A stretch of DNA of 64,000 bases, taken from assembly GCF_029867415.1 (NCBI RefSeq), contig NC_081182.1, forward strand, positions 47,455,317 through 47,519,316. Reading direction: 5' to 3'. Position numbers and translations under genes: made by a program. Positions 23,996 through 35,480 of the stretch are shown in pieces (the first letter of the stretch is position 1; the number at the start of each line of letters is the position of its first letter). A model generated the notes under the pieces. That model saw nothing but the letters and a program-made list of their open reading frames with translations, made no database searches and was not told the origin of the DNA. The stretch comes from Vicia villosa (lineage: Eukaryota > Streptophyta > Magnoliopsida > Fabales > Fabaceae).

Positions 23996-24002
23996 TTTCA
24001 AG

Positions 24003-27000
24003 TCAAATATTTTTCCAATTCTTCCTGCTAACATATTCAATTGCATGATTCCATACATTCAACTTGAAATGATGTATAAACTCCAATTTAGCTAAGAAGG
24101 ATGTCAAGAATATTCCTAAATTATATCTAGATATGCCACCACAAGTTGATATTCCATAATTTTCTCTTGAAATTCCATTCATATTGCACCTAATCCTATT
24201 ATGACTATAAAAACACGAGGCCAATATTGCACCTAGCATTATTACTAAATTATTAAGTGTTTTGACATCGAATATTGGCCTCCTCCCGCACCTAGCATCG
24301 TATTGCACCTAATCCTATCGTAGGCAACTTTAAAAGATAGATCATCATTTGTAGATCTTGTCTAAATGAGTTTATCATTAGTAATATTATCAAATGACAA
24401 GTTAATCTTCAAAAAACCGTCAACAATTAAATTGACCTTGGATAATTAAATTGACCTTAGCAGTTTGCATAAATTAAATATCCATTGACCATACTAGGTG
24501 TATATCTTTATTTTTGTATCCTAACCAATTGTCAATCTATAAATCAATATTCTTTCCATTACCAACATGTCATCTACTATGTTCCTCTAGAAAGGAAAAA
24601 GAATGTTTAATGTCAAGCCATATTGAATAAAAAATATGATGCATAATTGGTTTTTTATGCATGTATCTACTAATAAACATAGAAGACCATTGATTATTGA
24701 TAGTCAAAACTTCCAACAAAAATATAAACAACCAGCTTTATTTATTGTCTTAATACCCCTCAGACCAAAACCTCCTTTAAAAATTGGTGAGAAAATAACA
24801 TTTTAAGATATAGTACTCAACTTTTTATTGTCTATTCCATACAAAGTTCATGATACAATAATATAGTTTATTAAGAAGATTGATTGGCCATTCATAAATC
24901 CTAAAACTATACAAAATTGTGCCTTGTATGATTGACATAACTAATTGAACCCCATCCTTCATAGAAAGAAGGAGGCCCTTCCAAGTAGCTAGCTTGGCCA
25001 ATCCTGTATCTTTTATAATTTGAAGATGATGAGTTCTAGGTTTGCCTTTGAATATAGGAACTCTAAAATAGGTAAATTATACCTGTCCTACAGTGAACCC
25101 AAACATGTCTGCAACGTGCCTCAACATAGATCCAGAAGTACCTTCACCATAAAGCTTACATTTAGTTGGATTGATGTGTTGACCGAAAGTCTGACCATAT
25201 TCTTGAAGGAGATGATTAATGACTTGAGCATTTTTTTTGGTATCTTAGCAAAATATCATAAATTCATATGCAAAAAAGGTGTGACTAGGAATGGTTGTAT
25301 TACCAACTAATATGTATGTCAACTTACCCTAATCCAGTAACATAGATAATTTCCTACTAAGTGTCTCTTCAGCAATGCAAAAGAGCAAGAGAGATACGAG
25401 ATCTCCATGCCTCACTCCTCTAGAGCAAGAAAAAATCTTGCAAGTTTAACATTTATTATGATTGATAGTTTGGCTGAGTGTAGAACGGTAAGAATTCAAA
25501 CACAAAAATTTTGATCAAAGTCAATTCGAACAACAACTTTAGTAAGATATATTCAATATAAAGTATCAAAGATTTTTTTGATATCTATCTTCAAAGCCAT
25601 ACTACCTAAAAAAATTTATTCTCCAACATATTAATGGCTTCAGAAGTAACCCCAATGCACTCATAAACTTGTCTGCCCACTAATAAAACCTCTTTGGTGT
25701 TCTAAAACCATTTTGGAAAGTAAAATGACCAACCTATCTCCAATGATTTTAGAGATAATTTTGAATTGAAAATTTGCAAGTCTAAGAGTTCTATACTACT
25801 CAATAGAATCTGCTCCATGTTGTTTAGGTATCAAAGTCACATTGATTGAATTGAGATTATGAAGGATCCAACCTTGTTAAAAGAATTAATTTACTAAATT
25901 AATAACATCAATCCTACTATATCCCAATGGACTTGAAAAAACATCCCCTAAAGCCACCAGAGTCTAGAGCATAATTAGAATCCATATTATGCACTGCATT
26001 CTTAATTTTTTATGGCTGAGATATTCTAGTGAGATATTCATTATTCACATAATTTATAAGTTGTGAGATGATTCTCTCAATCAAACCACTATAACTGCAA
26101 TTGTTTTCTGAACTAAACAATTTTTTTATAGAAGTTAATAACAAGATTATCTAACTTAATGTCATCCTTTAAAAAAAACATTGACATACCTCAATCTAGT
26201 GATTTTGTTGCTAGAATATCTCAATTTGATTGTTTTGTGAAAAAACTTTGTATTCCTATCTTCATTCTTAAACCATTTATTCCTTGTATTATTCCTCCAA
26301 AACTAGTCATGCATATGCAATGCCTTATCTAACAGAAGTTATTCATTTTTTCCTCTGATCTAAGACCACCATTATAACCTACATCATCAATCCACTTTGT
26401 ATCCTATTAGCTTCATCGTAGCTTGAATGGGTTTAAGATGAATATTGCGAAATAACTCTTTGTTCCATTTCCTAAGAATATGTTTAAGAAATATCAACTT
26501 AGCATATAAAAAATCATAGGGCAACCAATCACACTAGTATTCCAATTATCAATAATAAGTTGTCTGCATCTATCATCCAGAGTCAATTAACCTTCAGGAA
26601 TTTGAATGGCGTATCTGAATCAAACTTACCTTTGTCACAGTCGAGAAGAATAGGGTGATGGTCCGAGTGATTTGATCAAAGTAGAGCAATTGAATGTGTT
26701 GGAAAGATCTAGTCAATTATGATTACAAATAGTTTTGTCAAACCTAACAAAAGAGTAAGCACCACCTTTCCTCACATTGGTCCAAGTGTAGTAGTTATCA
26801 TTAATGTCAAGATGCATAAGCTCATTTTAATATGTCCAACTAAAAAACTCATCTGTGAAAGTTTTGTTTGGAGGGCATCTATCAAATTTCTCATGGGAAC
26901 TAGTAAGTATATTGAAATCACCTAACATTCACCAAGAGTCAGGGTTAACCTTTTGAAGATTATAAGTTCATTCCATAACTATCTTCGAATCACATGAGAG

Positions 27001-27060
27001 TTACTGTCACATACATCCATAATAAAGAATTTAGTTTGATTCACTTCTATAGAAAAAGTT
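24003..27060 (-). pseudogene. Decayed L1-type LINE ORF2 (endonuclease to RNase H)
   Basis: Read on the minus strand from right to left. The endonuclease domain is at about 26640-26990 (MLGDFNI; NELMHLDINDNYYTWTNVR; SDHHPILLDC). Reverse transcriptase is at about 24900-26000 (GVRHGDLVSLLLFCIAEE; AYEFMIFC at the position of the FADD block; EYGQTFGQHINPTKCKLYGE). Later blocks (LAKLATWKGLLLSMKDGVQL; MNFVWNRQ) lead to a short RNase H tail near 24003-24308 (KLNVWNHAIEYVSRKNWKNI). Many stops and frameshifts are present, and the catalytic DD of reverse transcriptase is lost. It is useful as a partner for alignment to the related remnant at 43490-44643. Confidence 0.82.
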
Positions 27061-27284
27061 ACATGTTATTTAGATAAACTCAATATAGTGAGGTTCATAT
27101 ATATTGTACAAAAAACTCATAATTTTGTCTAAAATATAATATAAATCTCTTAATTCTAATTTGTGTAAGACGCCCATAAGGAAAAGGGGCATAAAAAATC
27201 ATATGAAATAAATATAAACTATTGACTAAATAAAAAAAACTATTTGAATTAACTTCTAAACTAGTAACAATTAGATATTAAGCC

Positions 27285-28065
27285 CGTTTGTTTCTGTTTT
27301 TTTAAAATAACTTTTATAGCGTTAAATATTTTAGCTAAAAATTACATATAACTTAAAAAAAATAAATAAAAAGTTGATTTAAATAATTTTGTTAAAATTT
27401 TTATTTTAAATATTTTATTTTTATATTATAATTTTTTAATATTAAAATTTCCAAAAATCACTTAAAATATTTTGAATAGCTCTTCATAAAATTATTTTTA
27501 TATTATAATTTTTTTTAATATTAAAATTTCCAAAAATCACTTAAAATATTTTGAATAGCTCTTCATAAAATTATTTTTGAAATAATTGAAAAATGATATG
27601 ATTTTGACTAAGTTTTAAACTTTAATAATATATATTTGTTTTATAAATTTAATTGAAGTATATTGACAATGTAAAAGAAGTTTTATATCATCAGTGAATC
27701 ATAATCATTAAATTTTTATAGGTGTTTGGCTTTTTTTATAATCACATATAAAGTAATATTTGTGAATGATTGTTTGTGATGCACTAGTTGTGTAAAATAG
27801 ATTACACATAGTACATAACAATTATTCTCCTGTTTTATTATACGTCAAAATTAATCTTGTAATTTATAAAAAAATAAAATAATTATTTTTATTATTTTTT
27901 AAAAAAATTATAAAAATAAAAATTCTTAAAAAAATTACTTTCTCAAAGATAATACAAACGGTTGTATAAATTTATTAAACAAATCTGTTTTACACATATA
28001 AGCTTATAAATCATAAATCATAAACTTAAAAAAATGAGTTTACCAAACAAATTTAGGATCTAGAA
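27285..28065. repeat. AT-rich foldback element with a 76-bp internal tandem repeat
   Basis: The left end carries CCCGTTTGTTT and the right end AAACAAATTTAGG, loosely inverted, enclosing AT-rich sequence. Inside, about 76 bp (27416-27571, containing CCAAAAATCACTTAAAATAT) is repeated twice in tandem. This looks like a non-autonomous DNA element, but no target duplication was resolved. Confidence 0.4.
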
Positions 28066-28190
28066 AGAATATTACTTGGTGAGGAGGTTAGTAAATATAG
28101 AATAATCTAATCAATCATCAATACACTTGCATCAATGAGATGAAAAGAAAAAATGTATTGAACTTGCGTGACAAGACAAAAATCGATGTC

Positions 28191-28200
28191 TATAAATATA
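28191..28200 (+). promoter_or_regulatory. TATA box of the PI4K gamma gene
   Basis: TATAAATATA lies about 45-60 bp upstream of a pyrimidine-rich leader that begins near 28240. The ATG is about 800 bp further on, so a leader intron is likely; a CTGTAAGC donor-like site is seen near 28402. Inferred from position and sequence only. Confidence 0.5.
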
Positions 28201-29007
28201 GCACAGAACCTCACCAGAATGTACCATATAAAAAAAAAACCGCTATTCTTCTCAGTTCTCACTCACAGTGTTTCTTTTTCATTTTTCATCAATGGTGACT
28301 CACTGAGTCGAATCTAAGAAAACTTCCGATTCGTAAAATGTCGCTTTGTTTCTCAACTTTCTCCTTTCACCGTCTTCCTACCTGAGTTCCTTCTTTCACT
28401 CTCTGTAAGCTTCTTCTTCTTTTATGGATTCTCGTTTTGGTATGAAGAAAATTCATGAAAAATACCTTATTTCTCTTGTTCTTAATTTGAAATTTCGAAA
28501 ATGATTATTTGATTTCATGGCATAAATTATTATATTCATGTTTCGTTTTCAGTGTTTTTGATTATTCCATTTGAAATTGACATGCAATTTATGTGTTGTA
28601 GGGTAACTGGACTACGGTTTGCAAGCAATCTCTTGTTCTCTGAATTTTGCCATTGCATTAAGTATTGCAGCGATGTAAAAATTTTTAGTATTATCAAATA
28701 TCAATTCAAATAAGCATTTGATTTGATCAGCTGATCTTAATTTCTCTGAAAGTTTCATTTTCCAGAAATCTTGGTTTGGTTCCGAGCCATGATTTTTGGA
28801 AAGAAACTGCTAGTAGGTTACATATTTTAGGCTTTTTAGTTCTTGTTTACTGCTTAGGTTCAGGTATGGGCTACTTTTGCAGTAAGAGTGAAAACCTGAA
28901 AAATGAGAAGGGAAAATTAGTTGAGATGTTTTGATTTTAATAGTAATCGTAAGGTTCATAGCTTGTTTATTTTTGAGCCAGCAAGATTATGAACCTGTAA
29001 ATTGCGA

Positions 29008-30810
29008 ATGGCTTGTTTGACAGTTAGTCCAATGTATGAAAATGGTGAATATACTAGTTGGTTTAGTCGTCATGCAAGGGATTCAATTTTGATTTACCTA
29101 ACTGTTGGTGGATCGGTGATCCCCATGCATATTATGGAGACGGATTCCATTGCTTCGGTGAAGCTGAGAATTCAAACCTTTAGAGGATTTTTTGTAAAGA
29201 AATCGAAACTGGTTTTTGAAGGGAAGGAATTGGCTCATGACAAATCATGTGTCCGTGATTATGGTGTTGCTGATGGGAATGTATTGCATTTAGTTCTAAG
29301 GTTTTCTGATCTTAAAGCTATTACAGTTAGGACTTTATCTGGTAAGGAGTTCGGGTTTTGTATCGAGAAGACTAGGAATGTGGGTTATGTGAAGCAGCAG
29401 ATTGCAAGGAAAGGGCAAGGATTCTTCGATCTTGCGGATCAAGAATTGGTATGGAAGGGCGAGGCACTTGATGACCAAAGACTTATTGAGGACATCTGTA
29501 AGGATAATGATGCTGTGATTCATTTGTTGGTCAGGATATCAGATGCCAAGGTAAGAACTAAACCAGTAGAAAAAGATTTTGAATTATCAATTGAGGCATC
29601 GTCCGCACCTGATACAGTACAAAATTTAGCTGCAGACCAGCTAGGGCCACTGGTCCCGAAAAGGAACCGGTTGACTAGTGAATTTCTTTTGGAACCAATT
29701 TTTAAGAATTCCAATATCAAAATTCCACCACTGATCCAGGAACTAGTTAAAATTACATTAGAGGGGTTAGAGAAAGGCCGTAAGCCAATTCGATCATCAG
29801 AGGGATCAGGAGGAGCTTATCTCATGCAAGATCCATCTGGCTTAAAGTATGTGTCAGTTTTCAAGCCTACTGATGAGGAGCCAATGGCAATTAATAATCC
29901 TCGGGGCTTACCTATCTCAGAGGATGGTGAAGGTTTAAAGAAAGGAACACGAGTAGGGCAAGGTGCGTTGAGAGAAGTTGCAGCTTACATCTTGGATCAT
30001 CCGAGGAAAGAACCTCGCTCATATCATAACAATGAGGAGCAAGGGTTTGCTGGAGTTCCGCCTACAGTTATGGTCAAATGCATGCATGAAGGGTTCCATC
30101 ATCCTGAAGGTTACAAGAATGTTTCAAGAAATGTTAAAATAGGATCACTTCAGATGTTTATGAGGAACATTGGAAGCTGTGAAGACATGGGCCCTAGTGC
30201 ATTTCCGGTGAAAGAGGTACACAAGATCTCTGTGCTGGACATCAGGTTGGCAAATGCAGATAGACATGCTGGGAACATTTTGGTTTCCAAGAACGGTGAA
30301 GATGATCCAACTGTCCTTATTCCAATTGATCATGGCTATTGTCTGCCTGAGAGTGTAAGTCTGAATGAATTGGTTCTTTTTTTTTTCGGTCTGAAAATAA
30401 TTTAAACTGATGTTGTTTTGCCCGTTTTGCAGTTTGAAGACTGCACTTTTGACTGGTTATATTGGCCACAAGCTCAAGAACCTTACTCTTCAGACACCAT
30501 AGAGTACATAAAATCTTTGGATGCAGAAGAAGATATCAAGCTTTTGAAGTCTCATGGATGGGAACTTCCTCCTGAATGTGCCCGGATCCTTCGTATATCA
30601 ACCATGCTGCTTCAGAAAGGTGCAGAGAAAGGACTCACTCCTTTCACCATAGGTTGCATCATGTGTAGAGAAACACTGAAGAAAAAGTCTGTCATTGAGC
30701 AGATTATTCAGAAAGTGGAAGAGGCTGCACTTCCCGGAACAAGCGAAGCTGCATTTCTTGATCTTGTTTCTGTGATCATGGATAATCATTTAGAAGGCCT
30801 ATTCCCATGA
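29008..30810 (+). CDS. Phosphatidylinositol 4-kinase gamma with two ubiquitin-like domains
   Basis: Two exons (29008-30354 and 30433-30810), a GT-AG intron and phase-0 join give 574 residues. Residues about 25-100 and 101-180 are two tandem ubiquitin-like domains (IPMHIMETDSIASVKLRIQ; ITVRTLSGKEFGFCIEKTRN). The C-terminal PI3/PI4-kinase-type domain has the ATP-site Lys about 286 in VSVFKPTDEEP, the catalytic block LANADRHAGN (Asp about 418) and the DHG metal-binding motif (Asp about 441). This is the layout of the plant PI4K gamma (UBDK) subfamily. Several Arabidopsis members phosphorylate proteins and not lipid, so the substrate cannot be told from sequence. All catalytic residues are present and no lesion is seen. 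The start ATG matches the short N-terminus typical of the family. Location is probably cytosol or nucleus, since no targeting signal is visible. Confidence 0.94.
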
Positions 30811-31129
30811 CTGAATTGTAGTATACACATGCTGCAATTTAGAAGGGCTATTCCTATGACTGAAATCGGCTGTGGTTAAGTACTTCCAATAACCAATCAA
30901 GAATTTGATGCTTATGTTGATATATAGACTTTTGTGTTTTTTATACTACATCTTATGGAATTTCTGTGCAATATCATACCAATGTTCTGTGCTGCTTGAG
31001 CTAATATGTAATGTTGAAAATTAATGTTGAACTACAGTGAATAATACTGGGCGAAAGAATTGTTGGGAAGAATGAGAACACCAGCACAAATAAATATCGT
31101 TTAAAAGAAGTAATATCATACATATTATA

Positions 31130-31321
31130 CTCTCCTTGTTTTTTATTATATGCCACTTTAAGAAATAATATAAAATCAAAAGTCCTTTCATAATATCTTT
31201 AAATCAGTAAAGAATGATAATTTTGTTAAATAGATATAATTTTTCTTTTTTATATATATAAATTATTTATTTTTTAATATATGTGAAGTGCCAAAATGAT
31301 TTATATTGAAAAATGGGAGAG
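31130..31321. mobile_element. Stowaway-like MITE downstream of the PI4K gene
   Basis: The ends CTCTCCTTG and (reverse complement) CTCTCCCATTTTTC form inverted termini. Both flanks are TA (31128-31129 and 31322-31323). At 192 bp it has the size and target site of a Tc1/mariner-derived Stowaway MITE. It lies about 320 bp after the stop codon. Confidence 0.7.
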
Positions 31322-31478
31322 TATAAACTTATATGTTTTCAAAAATGTGTTTATTAATTGTTTTCACAAACTTATAACATATTTTTATTAGCTTATATAT
31401 TTCTTTCATAAAAATAACGGATAATAGATAATTTATAGAATATAGGCTACTAGTTTAGTTTTGTAATGTTTTGATAAA

Positions 31479-32115
31479 GTGCATGTTTGGTTTGACTTTT
31501 GAAAATGTTAAAAGCAATTTTATATGTGTAGAATTGATTCGGAGTGATTTTAAGATATTTGGTTAGGAAAAAGTATAATTGATTTTGTCTCTAGAATTGA
31601 TTGTATTTGAAATTAGAATTTGTTTATGTTTGGTTTCACGTTTGAGGCATCTAGAATTGATTCTGGACATCTAGAATTGATTTTGACGTATTTGGTTGAT
31701 CTCGAGCAGAATTGATTATGTTTTCCAGAATTGATTCTACTTAAAGCTAAGATTTGTAACTTTTGATCAAACGTGATTTTTAAATGTGATTTTTACACTG
31801 AAATTTATTGTTCAACTCACTTTTGCAAAATTTTCTCCAAACACAAATCACTTTACCTATAACCCACTTTTATCCAGAATCAATTTTACATAATCGATTC
31901 ACTCAAAATCAATTTTTTTTCAACCCAGAATCAAACACACGCTTTGTAGCTTCTGCCTCCATGACTTTTACACTGTAATTTATTGTTCAACTTACTTTTA
32001 CATAAATGTATCCAAACATAAATCAATTCTGCTAAACTCAATTATGATAAAATCAATTCTATCAAACTCAATTTTACTATAGTCAAATCTATCTGCCGTC
32101 AATCCAAATACACCC
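31479..32115. repeat. Inverted, reiterated AATTGATT-rich repeat
   Basis: GTTTGGTTT-type motifs (31484, 31629, 31688) on the left are mirrored by TCAAAC and CCAAAC-type motifs on the right (31765, 31837, 31928, 32012, 32104). AGAATTGATT units on the left match AATCAATT units on the right. The whole could fold back as a long imperfect hairpin, as in legume foldback MITEs. Exact ends are not resolved. Confidence 0.45.
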
Positions 32116-32211
32116 AAAATTAATGATAGGTTAGCTTATGAATATAAAATCACATAAAAAATATATAATTAATTTTAACTTTTTTCGATAAAAAAAGAGT
32201 AAAGTTGAGAG

Positions 32212-32982
32212 AAAAAAATGATATTTATACATACCACCAAATTATACATGCCACCCCCAGTTTACAATATTCCTAAAATGCTCCTGACATTATTTACCCA
32301 AACTTTTTATCTTTTTTAAAAGAAAAATATTGTTGCCAAAATCATCAAAAAGTAAATTTTCGGTAATGCAGATCAAATTTCCAGTACCGCAGATCAAATT
32401 TTCGATATCTCTTTTTGGCCGATATCGAAAATTCTTTGTTTTTTACAAAATTTTGGTATCCGTTTACTGGAAATTTTAAATTTTCCGGTGCAATTCAACG
32501 GAGATTTTAAAAATTCCGGTAATTTTACAAAATTCATTATCCCGTCTTGAAAATTTCATGAACTTCCGGTAGAAAACCAATACCGAAAACTCTAAATTTC
32601 CGATGTGTACCGGAAATTTCTTTAAAACCTGAAATTTCCAGTAATTTTATGAACTGAAGTCACATTGGAAATTTGAAATATCCGGTATTTTTTTATATAC
32701 CGGATATTTCAAATTTTCGGTATAGATTTTAACTGCTGCTGCATACCCGAAATTTGTAATATTCGATAACGGAAATTTAAAATTTTCGGTATGTAGCATC
32801 ATTAGAAACGGTAAATTGGCAAATTCAACAAAATTTTCGGTAATGTACTTAAAATTTTAAAAAACCTAGTATTTTACATAGATAATTTGATAAAAACGCC
32901 TATTTAAAGGGGTGTCGTATATTATTTAAAGGGGTGTCGTATATAATTTGGGGGGATGACTATATAAATTCCCAAAAAAATG
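32212..32982. mobile_element. Non-autonomous MULE-like element with many CCGGAAATTT palindromes
   Basis: Perfect 9-bp direct repeats AAAAAAATG flank the element at 32212-32220 and 32974-32982. The body is therefore 32221-32973. Its ends are related inverted repeats: ATTTATACATACCACC on the left, ATTTATATAGTCATCC as reverse complement on the right, both followed by AAATTATA and a CACCCC block. The interior has at least six inverted pairs built from CCGGAAATTT / AAATTTCCGG-type words, such as TTTCGATATC with GATATCGAAA, and ATATCCGGTA with TACCGGATAT. No coding capacity. Flanks and ends suggest the Mutator superfamily. Confidence 0.68.
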
Positions 32983-34212
32983 ATAAACTATAATTTATTT
33001 GAAATAGTTTATTAAATCAATTATAAACTCGTAAAAAAATCACAGTATCAAATGTATCTATTTATAAGTTATAAATTCAGAAAAAGATTATGCCAACCAA
33101 ACTGAGTCTATAACTTTTTTGGATAAGTTAATTAAAATAATTTAAAGTTTAAAACCTATATCTTGTCATTTTTCATATCATATTTATTCATGTTATTTTA
33201 ATTTAAAAATTTTAAATTAATTCAATATATTTTTAGATTATTTTATATTTAAGCTAATTCAATAACTAATTTTATAAAAAAAAGAATAAATTCAATCAAG
33301 ATTTAATATTCAAAATATTTAATACATAAGGCTTTTATCTTTTTTTTGAGTAAGCAATTTCTCCCTCTAAGTAAACATTTAAATGGAATTCAAACCCAAT
33401 TAGTAAGATACTTTTGATTTTACAAAAGAATTTGAGGATAATACTTATTTGTTTAAAATTTGATATCCATATGACATTAATATGAGAGATCAATTGAAAC
33501 CATATCAAAACTACTATCTATGTATAGACTTATCAAACACAAAATTTGTTAGCATCGGCAGGCAGAATTTGAATATGAGACATTAGCATGAACACATTAC
33601 TAAGTCCAAAAATAATTAGAGGATTCTATTTAAAGAGATACACATCTTTTTTTCCCAGAACGTTGCCAACAATTACATTGGTGTTTGCTGCATCAGTGGA
33701 AATTTGTTCAATTGCACTAAAAAGAATTTGATGGTTACGAATTTCAATCTTAGGGGTTCCATGTTTCAATTGTAAACTTGTTGCATGTAAGCCAATTGTT
33801 GATTTGGCTTATCAATTTGGATCATTATCACTTTTATTTTATCAAGTGGCCACTTTGGATACACTTTGATCACTTGTGTGGAGTGAAAAAATTATTTTGG
33901 TTGCAATAATGAGAGTTGCAGGTTGCAACCTTCTGTAATCCTGTTTACATATTCAATAAAATATTTTTAATTTGATTTTGTCAAGATTTCAGATCTTGTT
34001 TTGAAAACATTCAAGCAAAATTTGAAGAATACTTATCACATACTTCGAATCCAACTAACAACACTTTGTTTTAAAGGAAGTGTAGTAGTCATAAAAATTA
34101 TGGAAGACAACTGTGTTGATGGTATAGCTGCAAAAATTTCTTTCAAAATAGGATAATATTAAAGAAGGACGAATACTCTCCAACAATTGATTCATTGAAT
34201 AAAAAATTGTAG
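32983..34212. other. Intergenic, possibly LTR-derived in part
   Basis: No coding segment. The part at about 33640-34000 has an LTR-like look (AATAAAATATT signal near 33954) but has no identifiable partner in the window. Confidence 0.35.
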
Positions 34213-35041
34213 ATCTATGTGCTTGCACATATAACCATCATTTGATTTTGATAATAACAATTGATTAAGCAATTTTGAAAATAACAACTCCATGAGTTAA
34301 ACGATTTTTGGATTTTAAGAGTTCTCTGTGATAGGGGACTTGATTTCAACTGTCAAGTAAAACTTTTGATGTTGTCGCATGATCAAGAAAATATCTTAAG
34401 TCTCAACTGCTAGAAGATTCAAGTTCTAGTTGAAGTATTAAATCATTATTGTATCGAGCAAGGGAACTTGAAGGTCTGAAGTTGTGAAAGTATGAAAGTT
34501 TACCTGATTTTGGGCTTCGCATCTTAGATTGATTAGTTAAATGTAAAATATCAAGAGTAGATTTTGAAGTACCGAGACAATCAAAATACCCACACACACA
34601 AAAGTTTTTTAAACTCTCTCTTATTTTATAAAACTTCTTGAAAATCAATCAAGACTTGTATAAAATTGACCAAAAAGTATTTCTAATAAATTGGGGAAGT
34701 TTTTATATTGCCTAATCGATTAAGGACTTGGTCCAATCAATTAGAGAAAGGTAAATGACCTCTTAATTGATTAGAAAGGCTTTTAATCGATTAATCTATG
34801 TAGCTAGTTTAGGTTTTCCTATCTTGGATTAGGGCGGTCGCATTTTGAAATCCCTTAAGTGATTATAAGCTAAGATTAATCGATTAAGTCAATAATTCCG
34901 AGTCAAATTTTTCCTATATAAAGAAGGTTTCTCTTAATTTCATAACAAACAAAAATTCTAAATAAAAAATGTTGTATATTTCATCCCCTTTCTTTATTTG
35001 CTTATTTTCTTACCGGTGAAAATGAGAAGTTAAAAAGAAAC

Positions 35042-35480
35042 ATGTTAGCTTTGAAAATCATATGGCATAGGCTTGGTATTGAATTGGAAGATTTTAGAAA
35101 ACAATCTTTAAAATTACGTAAATGTGAAACTTGTGATTCTTTAATAAATGAGAATAAGAATTTGCATGTAAACTTAAGTAAGTTTATCAAAGGTAAAAAG
35201 AATCCAAAGTCCAAACCTAATTCTATCTAATCAAAGAACTTGTAATAATAAAACTAGTCTCGGTTATCAACCTAATAAATCTTTCATATGCATTTTCCAT
35301 TTTACGAATAGGATCAACTGTTTTGCGTATAAATGCAATTTTGTCATAAGCATGGTCTTATTAAACTTTTTTGTTTTTCTAAAATGTATGATATAAGACG
35401 GTTTAAAGGGTACGACTCAAGGCATCTTAAATCCATTAACTCTAAAGGAACTAAAAATGTTTTAGTACCAAAGGTAAAAA
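35042..35480 (+). pseudogene. Copia gag remnant of the decayed LTR element
   Basis: The plus strand first gives LKLRKCETCDSLINENKNLH and NLSKFIKGKKN, then after frame changes a former CCHC zinc-knuckle region and a block before a shared TLKELKMF-like end. It matches the gag of legume copia elements in general layout. It is broken by stops and frameshifts, and the later polyprotein domains are not recognisable. Two other short frames at 35504-35728 and 36411-36700 are of unknown origin. Confidence 0.5.
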
